This document shows positions 9,809 to 26,506 of a stretch of DNA of 64,000 nt, piece by piece; the stretch's first letter is position 1, and each line of letters opens with the position of its first letter. Under the pieces are notes generated by a model. That model did not search any database. It had not been told where the DNA came from and saw only the letters and a program-made list of their open reading frames with translations. The translations under genes and the position numbers were made by a program. Source of the stretch: Acidobacteriota bacterium (GTDB lineage: Bacteria > Acidobacteriota > Terriglobia > Terriglobales > Acidobacteriaceae); assembly GCA_013289875.1 (NCBI GenBank), contig JABCZC010000016.1, positions 1-64,000 of the forward strand. The letters run 5' to 3'.

Positions 9809-10246
9809 ATGGCGGTAACGAAAAAGATACAAACGCAAGTCAAGCTCCAGATTGAAGCCGGCAAGGCGACTCCTGCGCCGCCGGTTGGTCCGGCCCTCGG
9901 TCAGGCCCAGGTCAACATCATGGAGTTCTGCAAGCAGTTCAACGCCCGCACGCAGAACAAGGAGATGGCCGGGCTCATTATCCCCGTCGTCATCACCGTC
10001 TACGTCGATCGCTCCTTTACCTTCATCACCAAGACCCCTCCCGCCGCCGTTCTGCTTAAGAAGGCAGCCGGCCTGGCGAAGGGTTCCGGTGTGCCGAATA
10101 AGACCAAGGTTGGTTCGGTGAGCGAAGCCCAGGTGCTCGACATCGCCAAGCAGAAGATGCCCGATCTAAATGCCGCTTCGGTCGAAGCCGCGGTCAAGAG
10201 CATCAAGGGCACGGCGCGCTCGATGGGTATCGACGTCGTAGCGTAG
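9809..10246 (+). CDS. rplK: 50S ribosomal protein L11
   Basis: L11 of 145 aa, close to the usual 141-145. The N-terminal domain carries the [34 protein letters not shown] signature, where thiostrepton-class antibiotics and release/elongation factors meet L11. The C-terminal rRNA-binding domain ([21 protein letters not shown], then [20 protein letters not shown], ending MGIDVV) binds the GTPase-associated centre of 23S rRNA. The start is ATG 9809 with AGAAAGG upstream at a rather long distance. It is followed after 135 nt by rplA, the classical L11-L1 pair. Confidence 0.97.
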   Translation: MAVTKKIQTQVKLQIEAGKATPAPPVGPALGQAQVNIMEFCKQFNARTQNKEMAGLIIPVVITVYVDRSFTFITKTPPAAVLLKKAAGLAKGSGVPNKTKVGSVSEAQVLDIAKQKMPDLNAASVEAAVKSIKGTARSMGIDVVA

Positions 10247-10256
10247 GCCGTTTGCA

Positions 10257-10321
10257 AGGCATTTCCCGTGGAAATCAGGGGAAATATATGCCATACTTGT
10301 GAATGAGCCTCTTCGTGAGGC
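10257..10321 (+). promoter_or_regulatory. Hairpins in the rplK-rplA spacer
   Basis: GGCATTTCCC pairs loosely with the GGGGAAAT...ATGCC stretch (10257-10292), and a small hairpin GCCTC-TTCGT-GAGGC follows (10307-10321). Both lie in the 135-nt spacer. They could affect coupling of L1 to L11 synthesis. I see no promoter or terminator signal. Confidence 0.3.
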
Positions 10322-10381
10322 GCAGTAACACACACCACGGCCAGCAGGCAGCAGCGACTGAGCGGTGGGAGACGAGGAAGC

Positions 10382-11092
10382 ATGTCGAGAAAAATCAGCA
10401 AAAATGTCGCGAAGGCGCGCGCGACTGTTGAAAATCGCCCGTACGCACTCCAGGACGCGGTTCCGCTCCTGCAAAAAGTGAAATTCGCAAAATTTGACGA
10501 AACCGTCGACCTGACCCTGCGTCTAGGCGTCGATCCCAAGCACGCCGACCAGATGGTTCGCGGCACGGTTGTCCTGCCGCACGGCCTGGGCAAGACCAAG
10601 CGCGTGGCTGTCATCACCTCCGGCGATCGCCTGAAGGAAGCCGAAGCGGCCGGCGCCGAGTTTGTCGGCAGCGAAGATCTGGTCGAGAAGATTCAGAAAG
10701 AAGGCTGGACTGATTTCGACGCCCTGATCGCCACGCCCGACATGATGAAGTCGGTCGGACGCCTGGGCAAGGTCCTTGGTCCTCGCGGGCTCATGCCCAA
10801 CCCGAAGACGGGCACGGTGACCAGCGATGTCGCCGCGGCCGTCCGCGAAATCAAGGCCGGTAAGATCGAGTTCCGCACCGACAAGACGGCGCTGGTGCAC
10901 GTCCCCGTGGGCAAGCTCTCGTTCACGCCGGAGAAGCTGGTTGAGAACGCGCAGACGGTCATCTCGAGCGTGGTTCGCGCCAAGCCTTCGGCGGCCAAGG
11001 GTAAGTACATTCGAGGCATCACCCTTAGCTCGACGATGGGCCCTGGTATTCCGCTCGACAGTGCGATTGCTGACTTAGCAGCCAAGGCGTAA
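10382..11092 (+). CDS. rplA: 50S ribosomal protein L1
   Basis: L1 of 236 aa, normal length. It starts [20 protein letters not shown] at ATG 10382, with GAGGAAGC upstream. It contains [58 protein letters not shown] and [21 protein letters not shown], in the order expected for the two-domain L1 fold. L1 forms the mobile L1 stalk that guides deacylated tRNA out of the E site, and in several bacteria it also represses the L11 operon by binding its mRNA. The gene is spaced by 107 nt from rplJ. Confidence 0.97.
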   Translation: MSRKISKNVAKARATVENRPYALQDAVPLLQKVKFAKFDETVDLTLRLGVDPKHADQMVRGTVVLPHGLGKTKRVAVITSGDRLKEAEAAGAEFVGSEDLVEKIQKEGWTDFDALIATPDMMKSVGRLGKVLGPRGLMPNPKTGTVTSDVAAAVREIKAGKIEFRTDKTALVHVPVGKLSFTPEKLVENAQTVISSVVRAKPSAAKGKYIRGITLSSTMGPGIPLDSAIADLAAKA

Positions 11093-11105
11093 AACTCGGC
11101 TTCCA

Positions 11106-11195
11106 GCTGCCGGCTCCTAGCCGCTCGGCAGCAAAAGAAGCGATTTTTGGGTGTGATTTTTTCAGCTAACGGCTAGTAGCTAGAAGCTAGAGGCT
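11106..11195 (+). promoter_or_regulatory. rplJ leader: hairpin plus AGCTAG repeat
   Basis: GCTGCCG / CGGCAGC (about 11106-11132) encloses GGCT-CCT-AGCC, followed by a purine run and ATTTTT. A run of AGCTAG units (11164-11195: AGCTAACGGCTAGTAGCTAG, then AAGCTAGAGGCT) ends in AGAGG, which serves as the rplJ ribosome-binding site, so the repeat itself may set translation initiation. In other bacteria the mRNA just before rplJ is the target of L10-(L12)4 autoregulation. I could not match the known leader fold by eye. Confidence 0.4.
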
Positions 11196-11199
11196 TTTT

Positions 11200-11901
11200 A
11201 TGGCATTGACCAAAGCAAAGAAGGCGGAGAAGGTCGAGCAGCTCGCGAAAGAGCTTGAGGGCTCGACCAGCGCGATTGTCGGCACCTTCGCGAAACTAAC
11301 GGTTTCACAGGATTTTGAGCTGCGCAAGACGGTTCGCGCGGCGGGTGGCCGTTATCGCGTCCTCAAGAACAAGCTCGCAGCCCGCGCCTCCAAGGGCTCG
11401 CAGATCGAAGCCGCCCTGCAGGGTTTGAAGGGTGTCTCTTCGGTGGCCTACACCAGCGGCGACCCGGTCGCGCTGGCCAAGGCTCTCTCGACCTGGGTGA
11501 CCGAAAACGCGGAGTTTACGTTCAAACTCGGCATCGTTGACGGCAAGGTGATCGACGTTCAAGAGGTCAAGGCTCTGGCGACCATGCCGGGCAAGGAAGA
11601 GCTCTTCGCGAAGCTCCTCTTCCTCATTAATTCCCCGGCGCAGCGTCTGGCGACGGTTATCAATGCGACGGGCCGTGACCTGGCAGTGGTTATCAACCAG
11701 GCGGTCGAGCAAAGCAAGTTTTCAGGCGCGAAGGCTTCGGCGTCAACGCCGGTAGTCGAGCAGTCGCCGGTGGCGGAAGCCGCTGTAGCCGCAGAGTCGG
11801 CTCCTGTAGCCGACGCTGCCCCTGTAGCCGAAGCCGCTCCGGCGGTCGAAGAGCCGGCCGCGCCGGAAGTTTCAGGCGGAGAAGAAGCCGCGAGCGAATA
11901 G
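11200..11901 (+). CDS. rplJ: 50S ribosomal protein L10 with long Ala/Pro/Glu tail
   Basis: Residues 1 to ~175 are a standard L10. They start MALTKAKKAEKVEQLAKELEG, followed by FAKLTVSQDFELRKTVRAAGGRYRVLKNKLA, and include a helix (EELFAKLLFLINSPAQRLATVINA) leading to the L12-binding segment. L10 anchors the L12 dimers of the ribosomal stalk to 23S rRNA. The protein is 233 aa, about 60 longer than the usual 165-175. The extra C-terminus (residues ~178-233) is a low-complexity tail of repeated APVAEAA-like units, acidic and proline-rich, resembling the hinge composition of L7/L12. It is in frame and ends with a normal stop; the same base composition as its neighbours argues for a real extension. 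Confidence 0.96.
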   Translation: MALTKAKKAEKVEQLAKELEGSTSAIVGTFAKLTVSQDFELRKTVRAAGGRYRVLKNKLAARASKGSQIEAALQGLKGVSSVAYTSGDPVALAKALSTWVTENAEFTFKLGIVDGKVIDVQEVKALATMPGKEELFAKLLFLINSPAQRLATVINATGRDLAVVINQAVEQSKFSGAKASASTPVVEQSPVAEAAVAAESAPVADAAPVAEAAPAVEEPAAPEVSGGEEAASE

Positions 11902-12075
11902 CGGGATGCTATTGGCTTAGAGTTGGGAAGTTCAGCCGTAAGCAGGCTTGAGGGGTGCCGGGTCTGGGCACATCGGAAACCTCAGGACGGGCGAGCGGCA
12001 ACCGGAACGCATGTAGTTGAAAGACCTGGCGATCCGGAAGGCAACGCAAAAATTTAGTTACACGTGGAGAAAATC

Positions 12076-12456
12076 ATGGCGGATTTACAGCAATTGGAAG
12101 ATCAGATCGTTGGGCTCAGCCTGCTGGATGCGGCGGCCCTTGTGAAGAAGCTCGAAGAGCGTCTTGGTGTTTCGGCGGCGGCGGCAGCTCCGGTTGTCGT
12201 GGCTGGCGGAGCGGGCGCGGGCGCTGCGGCTCCTGCGGCAGCCGAGCAGACCGAGTTCACCGTCATCCTCAAGGATGCCGGCGCGAACAAGATCAGCACG
12301 ATCAAGGCCGTTCGCGAAGTTACCGCGCTCGGACTGAAGGAAGCCAAGGATCTGGTCGACGGCGCTCCCAAGCCCTTGAAGGAAGGCGTCAGCAAGGAAG
12401 ACGCTGAGAACATCAAGAAGAAGTTCGAAGGCGTCGCGACGGTCGAAATCAAATAG
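12076..12456 (+). CDS. rplL: 50S ribosomal protein L7/L12
   Basis: L7/L12 of 126 aa. The start ATG 12076 ([20 protein letters not shown]) is supported by GTGGAG 6 nt upstream; a GTG 12 nt earlier is in frame but less likely. It has the three expected parts: an N-terminal dimerisation helix pair, a short Ala/Gly/Pro hinge (residues ~37-60), and the C-terminal factor-binding domain with [20 protein letters not shown] and [20 protein letters not shown]. The stalk dimers recruit and activate EF-Tu, EF-G, IF2 and RF3. It is separated from rplJ by 174 nt and from rpoB by an unusually long 892 nt. Confidence 0.97.
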   Translation: MADLQQLEDQIVGLSLLDAAALVKKLEERLGVSAAAAAPVVVAGGAGAGAAAPAAAEQTEFTVILKDAGANKISTIKAVREVTALGLKEAKDLVDGAPKPLKEGVSKEDAENIKKKFEGVATVEIK

Positions 12457-12558
12457 CTTCAGTGCCGGTTCCCAGTCCCTTGATGTCCAGCGATGCGGTA
12501 AATCCTCTCGCTAGCGGCAGGTAGGGTGACCGGTGGCTGCCTTTGGTAATAAGGCAAG

Positions 12559-12587
12559 TTGCATGCCAAACCGGAATGCGCTATTCT
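12559..12587 (+). promoter_or_regulatory. Candidate internal promoter for rpoBC
   Basis: TTGCAT (12559-12564), a 17-bp spacer and TATTCT (12582-12587) lie 100 nt after rplL. The -10 is identical to that proposed for the rpsL operon. It would give rpoBC their own transcript with a leader of ~760 nt. Sequence match only. Confidence 0.4.
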
Positions 12588-13348
12588 TATAGAGGTGCGT
12601 TCCGGTCGGCTTTCTCTTGTTGGCTACTCTTTTGGCAAGCGGTCTTCTGGGTTCGGTAAACCGGGCGCGGTCTTTCGAGTTTCAACTCCGACAATTCGCG
12701 ACATGACAGAACATGGACAGGCTCAGGGGCAATTGAGCTTGGCAGTCTGCGCGGGATTTTCGAGAGCATCGGTTCTTAAGTTCATCCGGTAGAGATTCAT
12801 ACCGGCGTATCGACAGGATAATCGGCGGGCCTGTGGATATGATTTGCGATCGGCTGTAAGGCGGCGAACACGCAGTATTGGGATCAGCGGGAATCTAACA
12901 TTCTGTCCATATTCAGTGCACAATTCGGTTGCTGCGCTCGTGAGACGTCCTGTCTCAGCGAGCCTTTCGCCGTTTTGTCGACAGATTCTTCTCGTTCCTT
13001 GAGTGTGTTGCGCTCCTTTCTTTCCGATCCCGCCCGATCTATCGCAGCGCCGGTTTCTTAAGGCCGGTAACTACTCTGCTCGGACGCTGGCCTGTCCGAG
13101 GGGGTTGTCTTGAGCAAAACGGAAGCCTACGCCCCAAGTAGCCTTTCGTGCAAGTGAAAACCGGCGACATTGCAATTCACGATCGCCGGCGGGAACGAAA
13201 CAAACGCGATGTTTTCTCCGAACGAGGCGGAGCGAACACGAATCGCGTGAACCATGCATCACCAGGAGATGCCGCGTGACTCGGGCGGTATCTTTTCTTC
13301 CGGCGAATCCTGCCGGAGCCTCGTATCGACGAGTCTTGAGGAGTGAAC
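12588..13348 (+). promoter_or_regulatory. Long, densely structured leader upstream of rpoB
   Basis: No gene is supported in this 760-nt stretch. Hand-found helices are: 12936-12963 (GCTCG-TGAGAC / GTCTCA-GCGAGC, 11 bp with one bulged G), 13079-13100 (CTCGGAC / GTCCGAG), 13161-13189 (CCGGCGA / TCGCCGG), about 13206-13249 (ACGCGAT / ATCGCGT enclosing CTCCG / CGGAG), 13301-13317 (CCGGC / GCCGG) and CTCG-TATCGA-CGAG just before the rpoB ribosome-binding site. Apart from GTTTTG downstream of the first helix there is no terminator-like U-run. The density of nested helices suggests a functional leader RNA. Confidence 0.45.
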
Positions 13349-17833
<4,485 letters not shown>

Positions 17834-17841
17834 GAGCAGCG

Positions 17842-17987
17842 ATTAGCCATTAGCCACTAGGGATTAACCCGTGGCTAGTGGCTGACGCACAAGATTGAAG
17901 CGGCATTCCCTGAAAAGAGCGCCGCAGGTAAAGAACAAGAAGCAACCGCAGCTGAGAGCGAATAGCTAGAAGCTAAAAGCCAGCTGC
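17842..17987 (+). repeat. AGCTAG-type repeats and hairpin in the rpoB-rpoC spacer
   Basis: AGCCACTAG (17852-17860) pairs perfectly with CTAGTGGCT (17875-17883). About 75 nt later, AATAGCTAGAAGCTAAAAG followed by CCAGCTGC (17961-17987) repeats the AGCTAG motif and runs straight into the AAGGAGG ribosome-binding site of rpoC. This is the same repeat family as before rplK and rplJ. Confidence 0.5.
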
Positions 17988-18000
17988 AAGGAGGAACACC

Positions 18001-22194
<4,194 letters not shown>

Positions 22195-22210
22195 CGCACC
22201 ACCCAAGCAG

Positions 22211-22249
22211 CAAGAAGGGAAGCCCAGCAAACGCTGGGCTTTCTTCTTG
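22211..22249 (+). terminator. Intrinsic terminator of the rpoBC operon
   Basis: AGCCCAGC-AAAC-GCTGGGCT forms a perfect stem, extended by CAAGAAGGGA on the left and TTCTTCTTG on the right, so that TTTCTTCTT follows the core stem. It lies 16 nt after the rpoC stop. The A-rich left arm could also serve the convergent methyltransferase gene. Confidence 0.85.
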
Positions 22250-22266
22250 CCCGGCGCCTTTTTCCA

Positions 22267-23283
22267 TTAGGAACGTAATTCCAGAAGATGATGCCAGCTT
22301 GGAAACGGTCCGTATTTCTGGACGACGGGATCAAGAAATTTAGGCTCCTTCAAAACTGTCCGATACCCGTAACTCTCCAACATCGGTTGAAAGTCCCGGC
22401 CCTCTCTCTCGAGCATGCGGTCGTCGTGGCAGTTGGGAACTATCATCAGGTGTTTCACACGGTGCTTGCTGAGCAACTGGATCCACCACTCGATGGCCTC
22501 CATTTTGCATTCCGGGAAACTGTGCACATTAATGGCAAGGTCGACCGGCTGTTCCTGCAACGTGCTGTCGATCAAATCCAGCGGAACGGCCCGCGCTTTC
22601 TCGAGGCCGCGGAAGCGCAAGTAGTAATCGCACACAAATGTCGAAACAGACACCGCATCTGTGCACGTATATTCAATGTGCGGGAACGCGGTGGTCAGGC
22701 GATGCGCAAGGCGCCCGTAGCCCGCTCCGATGTCGAGAATTCGGAAGCCCGGCCGGGAACCGATGCCAAGATGATGATCCAGAAAATATATTTCCGCGAT
22801 CGAGTCGAGCAAGTCGCGCGAGACGTCCTGGTCTCCAATCCGGAAGGTGAAATTCCCGAAGTTGGCGTCCTCGCCGAGTCTGCCGAGAAGTCCGAGGCGA
22901 TCGATCGATCGCAAATAGTAGAGGCAAAGGGCATATGCAAGTATGTTGGCATTGGTACCGTGGACCTGCCAGACCCACCCATTATCGCCACGAAAATAGG
23001 CCAAGTCCTCTTCGCGCACGTGGCCGTCTTTCCATATGGCTGGGGTGGTTACCCGAGCGTCAAACGCACGGTATCTTTGCTCAAGGTCAAGAAGCTTGGG
23101 ATTGTCGGGCCTGAGATAGCTCTTTGCATCTTCGGCTAAAGGGGCAGCGTTGAATCGCTCCTGATGCGCTTGCATGTGCTGCCAGCCATATAGACTTTCC
23201 GAACGAACAATTTCAAAGCCCCTTGCCAGGAGAGCATCGTTGACACGTTGTCCAACCCATTTTGTCAGGCTCACTGAGCACAC
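22267..23283 (-). CDS. SAM-dependent methyltransferase, putative sugar O-methyltransferase type
   Basis: A 338-residue protein with a Rossmann-type methyltransferase core. Motif I is ILDIGAGYGRLAHRL (residues 182-196), followed by YTCTDAVSVSTFVCDYYL, an acidic motif II region, and INVHSFPECKMEAIEWWIQLL, which matches proteins annotated as putative sugar O-methyltransferases in polysaccharide loci. The N-terminal ~140 residues (ending GTNANILAYALCLYYLRSID) form a separate helical domain typical of that group. I infer methylation of a surface or secreted glycan; the acceptor cannot be read. It stands alone, convergent with rpoC, with no glycosyltransferase next to it. The start is taken at the first Met of the frame; later starts would shorten it little. 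Confidence 0.7.
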   Translation of the reverse strand: MCSVSLTKWVGQRVNDALLARGFEIVRSESLYGWQHMQAHQERFNAAPLAEDAKSYLRPDNPKLLDLEQRYRAFDARVTTPAIWKDGHVREEDLAYFRGDNGWVWQVHGTNANILAYALCLYYLRSIDRLGLLGRLGEDANFGNFTFRIGDQDVSRDLLDSIAEIYFLDHHLGIGSRPGFRILDIGAGYGRLAHRLTTAFPHIEYTCTDAVSVSTFVCDYYLRFRGLEKARAVPLDLIDSTLQEQPVDLAINVHSFPECKMEAIEWWIQLLSKHRVKHLMIVPNCHDDRMLEREGRDFQPMLESYGYRTVLKEPKFLDPVVQKYGPFPSWHHLLELRS

Positions 23284-23643
23284 CCTTTCTCAACTTGGCT
23301 ATCTTCGATTTGTTCCGCGCTCCTCCTGACCGCTGCGCGCTACCACCTACCGCACAATCATCCACGAAGACCTTGAATAATACGTGAACCACTAAAGGCA
23401 CTATCTGCTAAAGATTTTAACTTCTCGGTAACGCATTATAGCTTCCGGGTAACCGGAGCAAAAAAGAGCTTAGCGCCGACCGAAAGATAGCGAGTTACAC
23501 CATTTACGGCCTCCCATTTTTTCTGATCCATCTGGACCACGCTCGCCCGCGTGAAACGAAATCCGCGTCGCCCGCACTATTCCTGCAAGCGAGGCAATAG
23601 AAACAAGAGGCCCTCCCCCGTGCCTCGCAAAAAGGAGCATCAC
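23284..23643. other. Spacer without a supported gene
   Basis: 360 bp between the divergent methyltransferase and the small-protein gene. It is locally AT-richer (23384-23470), which fits promoter DNA for one or both genes. An opposing frame covers 23470-23931 but is a shadow of the small gene. No convincing -35/-10 pair was found. Confidence 0.4.
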
Positions 23644-23886
23644 ATGGGCAATTCCAATCAACACCGACAAATCGTCAAACAGTTGCTGGAATCGAAAGCC
23701 GTCGACTTCAACGCCGTCGGCCGGGTCCTCGCCGAAGTCGGTCCCTCGCTCTCGCTTGCAGAAGAGCCCGGAGACTGGTTCTGCGGCACCAACCGCATCT
23801 TCTTTCACGTTTACCAGGTTTTGCCTCTGAGCACCCCGGTCGAAAACCTTGGCGAACTCGCCGAGAATGCGCAGGAACTCGGCTAA
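23644..23886 (+). CDS. Small protein of unknown function (80 aa)
   Basis: ATG 23644 is preceded by AAAAAGGAG at good spacing, a much better start than the upstream in-frame ATG at 23551. The product begins MGNSNQHRQIVKQLLESKAV and includes the stretch AEEPGDWFCGTNRIFFHVYQ. A helical, charged N-terminal half leads to a short aromatic segment with the only cysteine, then an acidic C-terminus (ENLGELAENAQELG). There is no signal peptide or membrane span. It ends 38 nt before the start of the 453-aa gene, so the two are probably cotranscribed. I recognise no family. It could be a partner subunit of the larger protein or a modified-peptide precursor; both are speculation. Confidence 0.6.
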   Translation: MGNSNQHRQIVKQLLESKAVDFNAVGRVLAEVGPSLSLAEEPGDWFCGTNRIFFHVYQVLPLSTPVENLGELAENAQELG

Positions 23887-23924
23887 ACGCGTTAAGCCAA
23901 ATATCGGGGACATAGCGGGGCGAC

Positions 23925-25286
23925 ATGACACCGGCTCCTTTGCAGACCGAATGCAGTAAGTGGGACGAGCAAGATCTCATCCGCCGTCTTTGCCATGCCC
24001 TCGATATTGCGGGGCTCGCCGTCGAGCATCTGGCCGCCAACGGTTATACCGACGCTCAGAACCCGTCGAAAAACATCCGGCCCGAAAAAATCATTTCCGA
24101 GACGGCCGTCCTGCTGGTCGCCGCCTCGCCCGCCATGATCCATGACAAAGTCGAGACGCGCATCCGCAACGTGGCCGAGCTCCTTATCCCGCATGCGCGC
24201 AATGACCGCGCTTTGCTCGGGCTCTGTCTCGAGCCAGCCGTTGCATGGGATTACGCTCTTCCGCATGTCTGTCTTAGCCGCCTGGATTATCACGACTACC
24301 AGTTCGACAAGCTCCTTCGTGTGAGCCTTGAATCGCAGGCGCGATGCGGCCGCGAGCGTGTCCCGCATCGCATCCTCGAACAGGAGTGGGTAGCTGCGGG
24401 CTGGTATCAGCCGAAGCCGGAGCGCCATCAGACGTCTCCGCCTAGCGCACGACGGTCGATCCTCGCTCAGCCCATGGACCTGCTCGGATGCACCCGTGAC
24501 GATATCTACGCCTTCACGCACGCGATGATGTATGTCACCGACTTCAATCTTGTCCCGGCGCTTCTGCCTCGCCGACGCGCCTTCATCCTGGCAGAAGCGG
24601 AAGCGTTGCTGGCTCATTGTCTCGATGAGCAGGACTACGATCTTAGCGGGGAAGTCTTGCTCAGCTGGCCCCTCACCGGAAAAGTCTGGAGCGCCGCTTC
24701 AGCCTTTGCCTTCCACGTGCTCGCGCATGTTGAAGACAAAGCCGGATTCCTGCCGACTCCCAGCACTCGCATCGGCGAGATCAAGGCGCGGGAAGGCGTG
24801 GAGCGCACGCGGTATCTGGTCGCAACCGCATATCACACCGCGTATGTCATGGGACTGGTCTGCGCAGCGTCGTTACATCCGGGATACGCCCCGCCCAAAT
24901 ATGTCCTCGCAACCGACGCAAATCCCGGCCGCGCAAAACACATCCTGGGGATTCTCGATGGCGACGGCAAACGCCCGCATTGGCGCGACGAACTCAGCCG
25001 CCTCTCAGGACCGGAAGCCGATGCGCTCGCCGGGTTCCTCCTCAACATCGCTCTGCGCAGACGAGTAAAAGACCGCGATTTCGCCGGCCTCTACGATTTG
25101 CTGAGACTTGCTTACGATCTTGATCTTGCCGGCACGCCAGCGGCAGGCCAAGCCGCGGAACTCCTCGAACGTCTCGCGACCTACGCTAAAGTGACCAGCG
25201 AGCCGGAATCAGAGACTGTCTGCGATGCATTCAGAAGCAACACGTCGCTGACAATCTCGAGCGAAGTCTGGTCGACGCACGGATAA
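23925..25286 (+). CDS. Uncharacterised 453-aa protein, possibly DUF6895-like
   Basis: A soluble, largely helical protein with no signal peptide or membrane segment. Recognisable stretches include LGLCLEPAVAWDYALPHVCLSR, MDLLGCTRDDIYAFTHAMMYVTDF and SGEVLLSWPLTGKVWSAASAFAFHVLAHVED. The RDDIYAFTHAMMYVTDF segment, with the ordered Asp/His/Asp, reminds me of actinobacterial proteins labelled DUF6895; this is from memory and unverified. The helical-repeat look and conserved His/Asp residues would fit a scaffold or an unrecognised enzyme. Its short distance to the 80-aa gene upstream suggests a two-gene unit, and it converges on yceI. No function is assigned. Confidence 0.65.
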   Translation: MTPAPLQTECSKWDEQDLIRRLCHALDIAGLAVEHLAANGYTDAQNPSKNIRPEKIISETAVLLVAASPAMIHDKVETRIRNVAELLIPHARNDRALLGLCLEPAVAWDYALPHVCLSRLDYHDYQFDKLLRVSLESQARCGRERVPHRILEQEWVAAGWYQPKPERHQTSPPSARRSILAQPMDLLGCTRDDIYAFTHAMMYVTDFNLVPALLPRRRAFILAEAEALLAHCLDEQDYDLSGEVLLSWPLTGKVWSAASAFAFHVLAHVEDKAGFLPTPSTRIGEIKAREGVERTRYLVATAYHTAYVMGLVCAASLHPGYAPPKYVLATDANPGRAKHILGILDGDGKRPHWRDELSRLSGPEADALAGFLLNIALRRRVKDRDFAGLYDLLRLAYDLDLAGTPAAGQAAELLERLATYAKVTSEPESETVCDAFRSNTSLTISSEVWSTHG

Positions 25287-25322
25287 GTCGCTCAGATTAC
25301 AAAGAGACTCCCGCCCGAACGG

Positions 25323-25931
25323 CTATTGCGTGAGCGCTACCGGAGGCCCGCTGACGCGCTTTGCTTTGAGATCGACAGTCACCTCGACGCGGTCGGCGAT
25401 CTTGATGAAGGGAATGCTCCCATTGATCCCGTAGTCCTTGCGGTCAAAGGCCATGGTGCCCTTGGCCTCGGCGGAACCAGTTCCCGCACCGTTAACTACC
25501 AGCGTCAGCTTCTCCGGTTTGGTCACTCCGCGTATCGTAAAGTCGCCATCGATTTCAAAGTTAACCGGTTGGCCCTTCACCGCCGGACCGGTCTGGATAA
25601 TCTTCGTCGAGTGGAACGTGATGTACGGATCATGCGCTACGTCGAAGAAATCCTTGCTCCTCAGCTTGTCATTCTTCATGCCGCTTCCGGTGTCTACGCT
25701 GGCCGCGTCAATCTTAATGTCCAAAACTCCAGTATTGATATCCGTCGATGTGAACTTGAGAGTGGAGTCCCACTTGTCAAATTTGCCGACTATCGAAACC
25801 GAGGACTTCACGTTGAACACGACCTGGCTTGACACCGGCGCAATTTCGAAAACCGGTGCTTGCGCCAGACTAAGCGGGGTTAACAGAGCGGCGGCAACAA
25901 ACGGCAACAGTGCCAGACATCTCGTCTTCAT
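25323..25931 (-). CDS. YceI-family periplasmic lipid-binding protein
   Basis: 202 aa. Residues 1-24 are a signal peptide (MKTRCLALLPFVAAALLTPL then SLAQ). The mature part is a YceI lipocalin-like beta-barrel, with FEIAPVSSQVVFNVKSSVSIVGKFDKWDSTLKF at the start, DIKIDAASVDTGSGMKNDKLRSKDFFDVAHDPYITFHSTKI in the middle and FTIRGVTKPEKLTLVV near the end. The family binds amphiphilic isoprenoids such as polyprenols in the periplasm; the ligand here is unknown. It is a single gene, convergent with the 453-aa gene, and the tail KRVSGPPVALTQ is normal. Confidence 0.92.
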   Translation of the reverse strand: MKTRCLALLPFVAAALLTPLSLAQAPVFEIAPVSSQVVFNVKSSVSIVGKFDKWDSTLKFTSTDINTGVLDIKIDAASVDTGSGMKNDKLRSKDFFDVAHDPYITFHSTKIIQTGPAVKGQPVNFEIDGDFTIRGVTKPEKLTLVVNGAGTGSAEAKGTMAFDRKDYGINGSIPFIKIADRVEVTVDLKAKRVSGPPVALTQ

Positions 25932-26208
25932 AGGGTGTTCCTTTCGATCTGGTGATGTCTGGAGGTGGCATGATTGCCCCTCGCAGCGGCGATTTCAAAC
26001 GGTTACCGACAACATACTAGTGATTGATCGCCCGCAATGAGACTAGCAAAACTACCAGAGAACTTGCGTATTATTTTAGGACCATTTCAGATTTAAACAA
26101 TTAGCCGCGCCTACTCCAATGAAAACAGGTGGAGACACAACTCTTCCATCCGTGACAAAAGCCGCTACGGCTTGCAGAATCTGATCGAATTTCGCTAATC
26201 TTTGCGGT

Positions 26209-26469
26209 ATGGAAGTCAATATCCATCACGTTCACGCGCATCTCCTCAAACTCATCGAACTCGCCGAGCATGGAGAAGAGGTCGTTATCGCGCGCGGAGG
26301 TGAGGCAGTGGTGAAGATCGTGGCGGTCCCTACCAGGCCCAAGCGGAAACTGATCGGCTCGGCCCGGGGGAAAATCTGGGTATTCGACGACACCAATTCG
26401 CCGGAGATGAACAACGAGATCCAGGAGTTCCTCAACAACAATCCGCTCTTTGCGGACGAAGAACACTGA
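26209..26469 (+). CDS. Phd/YefM-type antitoxin, apparently without toxin
   Basis: 86 aa with the prevent-host-death fold: MEVNIHHVHAHLLKLIELAE is the N-terminal strand-helix, GEEVVIARGGEAVVKIVAV is the family signature that forms the DNA-binding dimer, and the acidic C-terminus (NSPEMNNEIQEFLNNNPLFADEEH) is the part that normally wraps a PIN- or Doc-type toxin. The next gene is 37 nt away on the opposite strand (creatininase), and no toxin-like frame lies on either side. It may be a solitary repressor or the remnant of a toxin-antitoxin pair. The ATG start has only a weak upstream purine signal. Confidence 0.8.
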   Translation: MEVNIHHVHAHLLKLIELAEHGEEVVIARGGEAVVKIVAVPTRPKRKLIGSARGKIWVFDDTNSPEMNNEIQEFLNNNPLFADEEH

Positions 26470-26506
26470 GACCGCTCTTCGATTCCCCCTGCACACCGCG
26501 TGCCGC

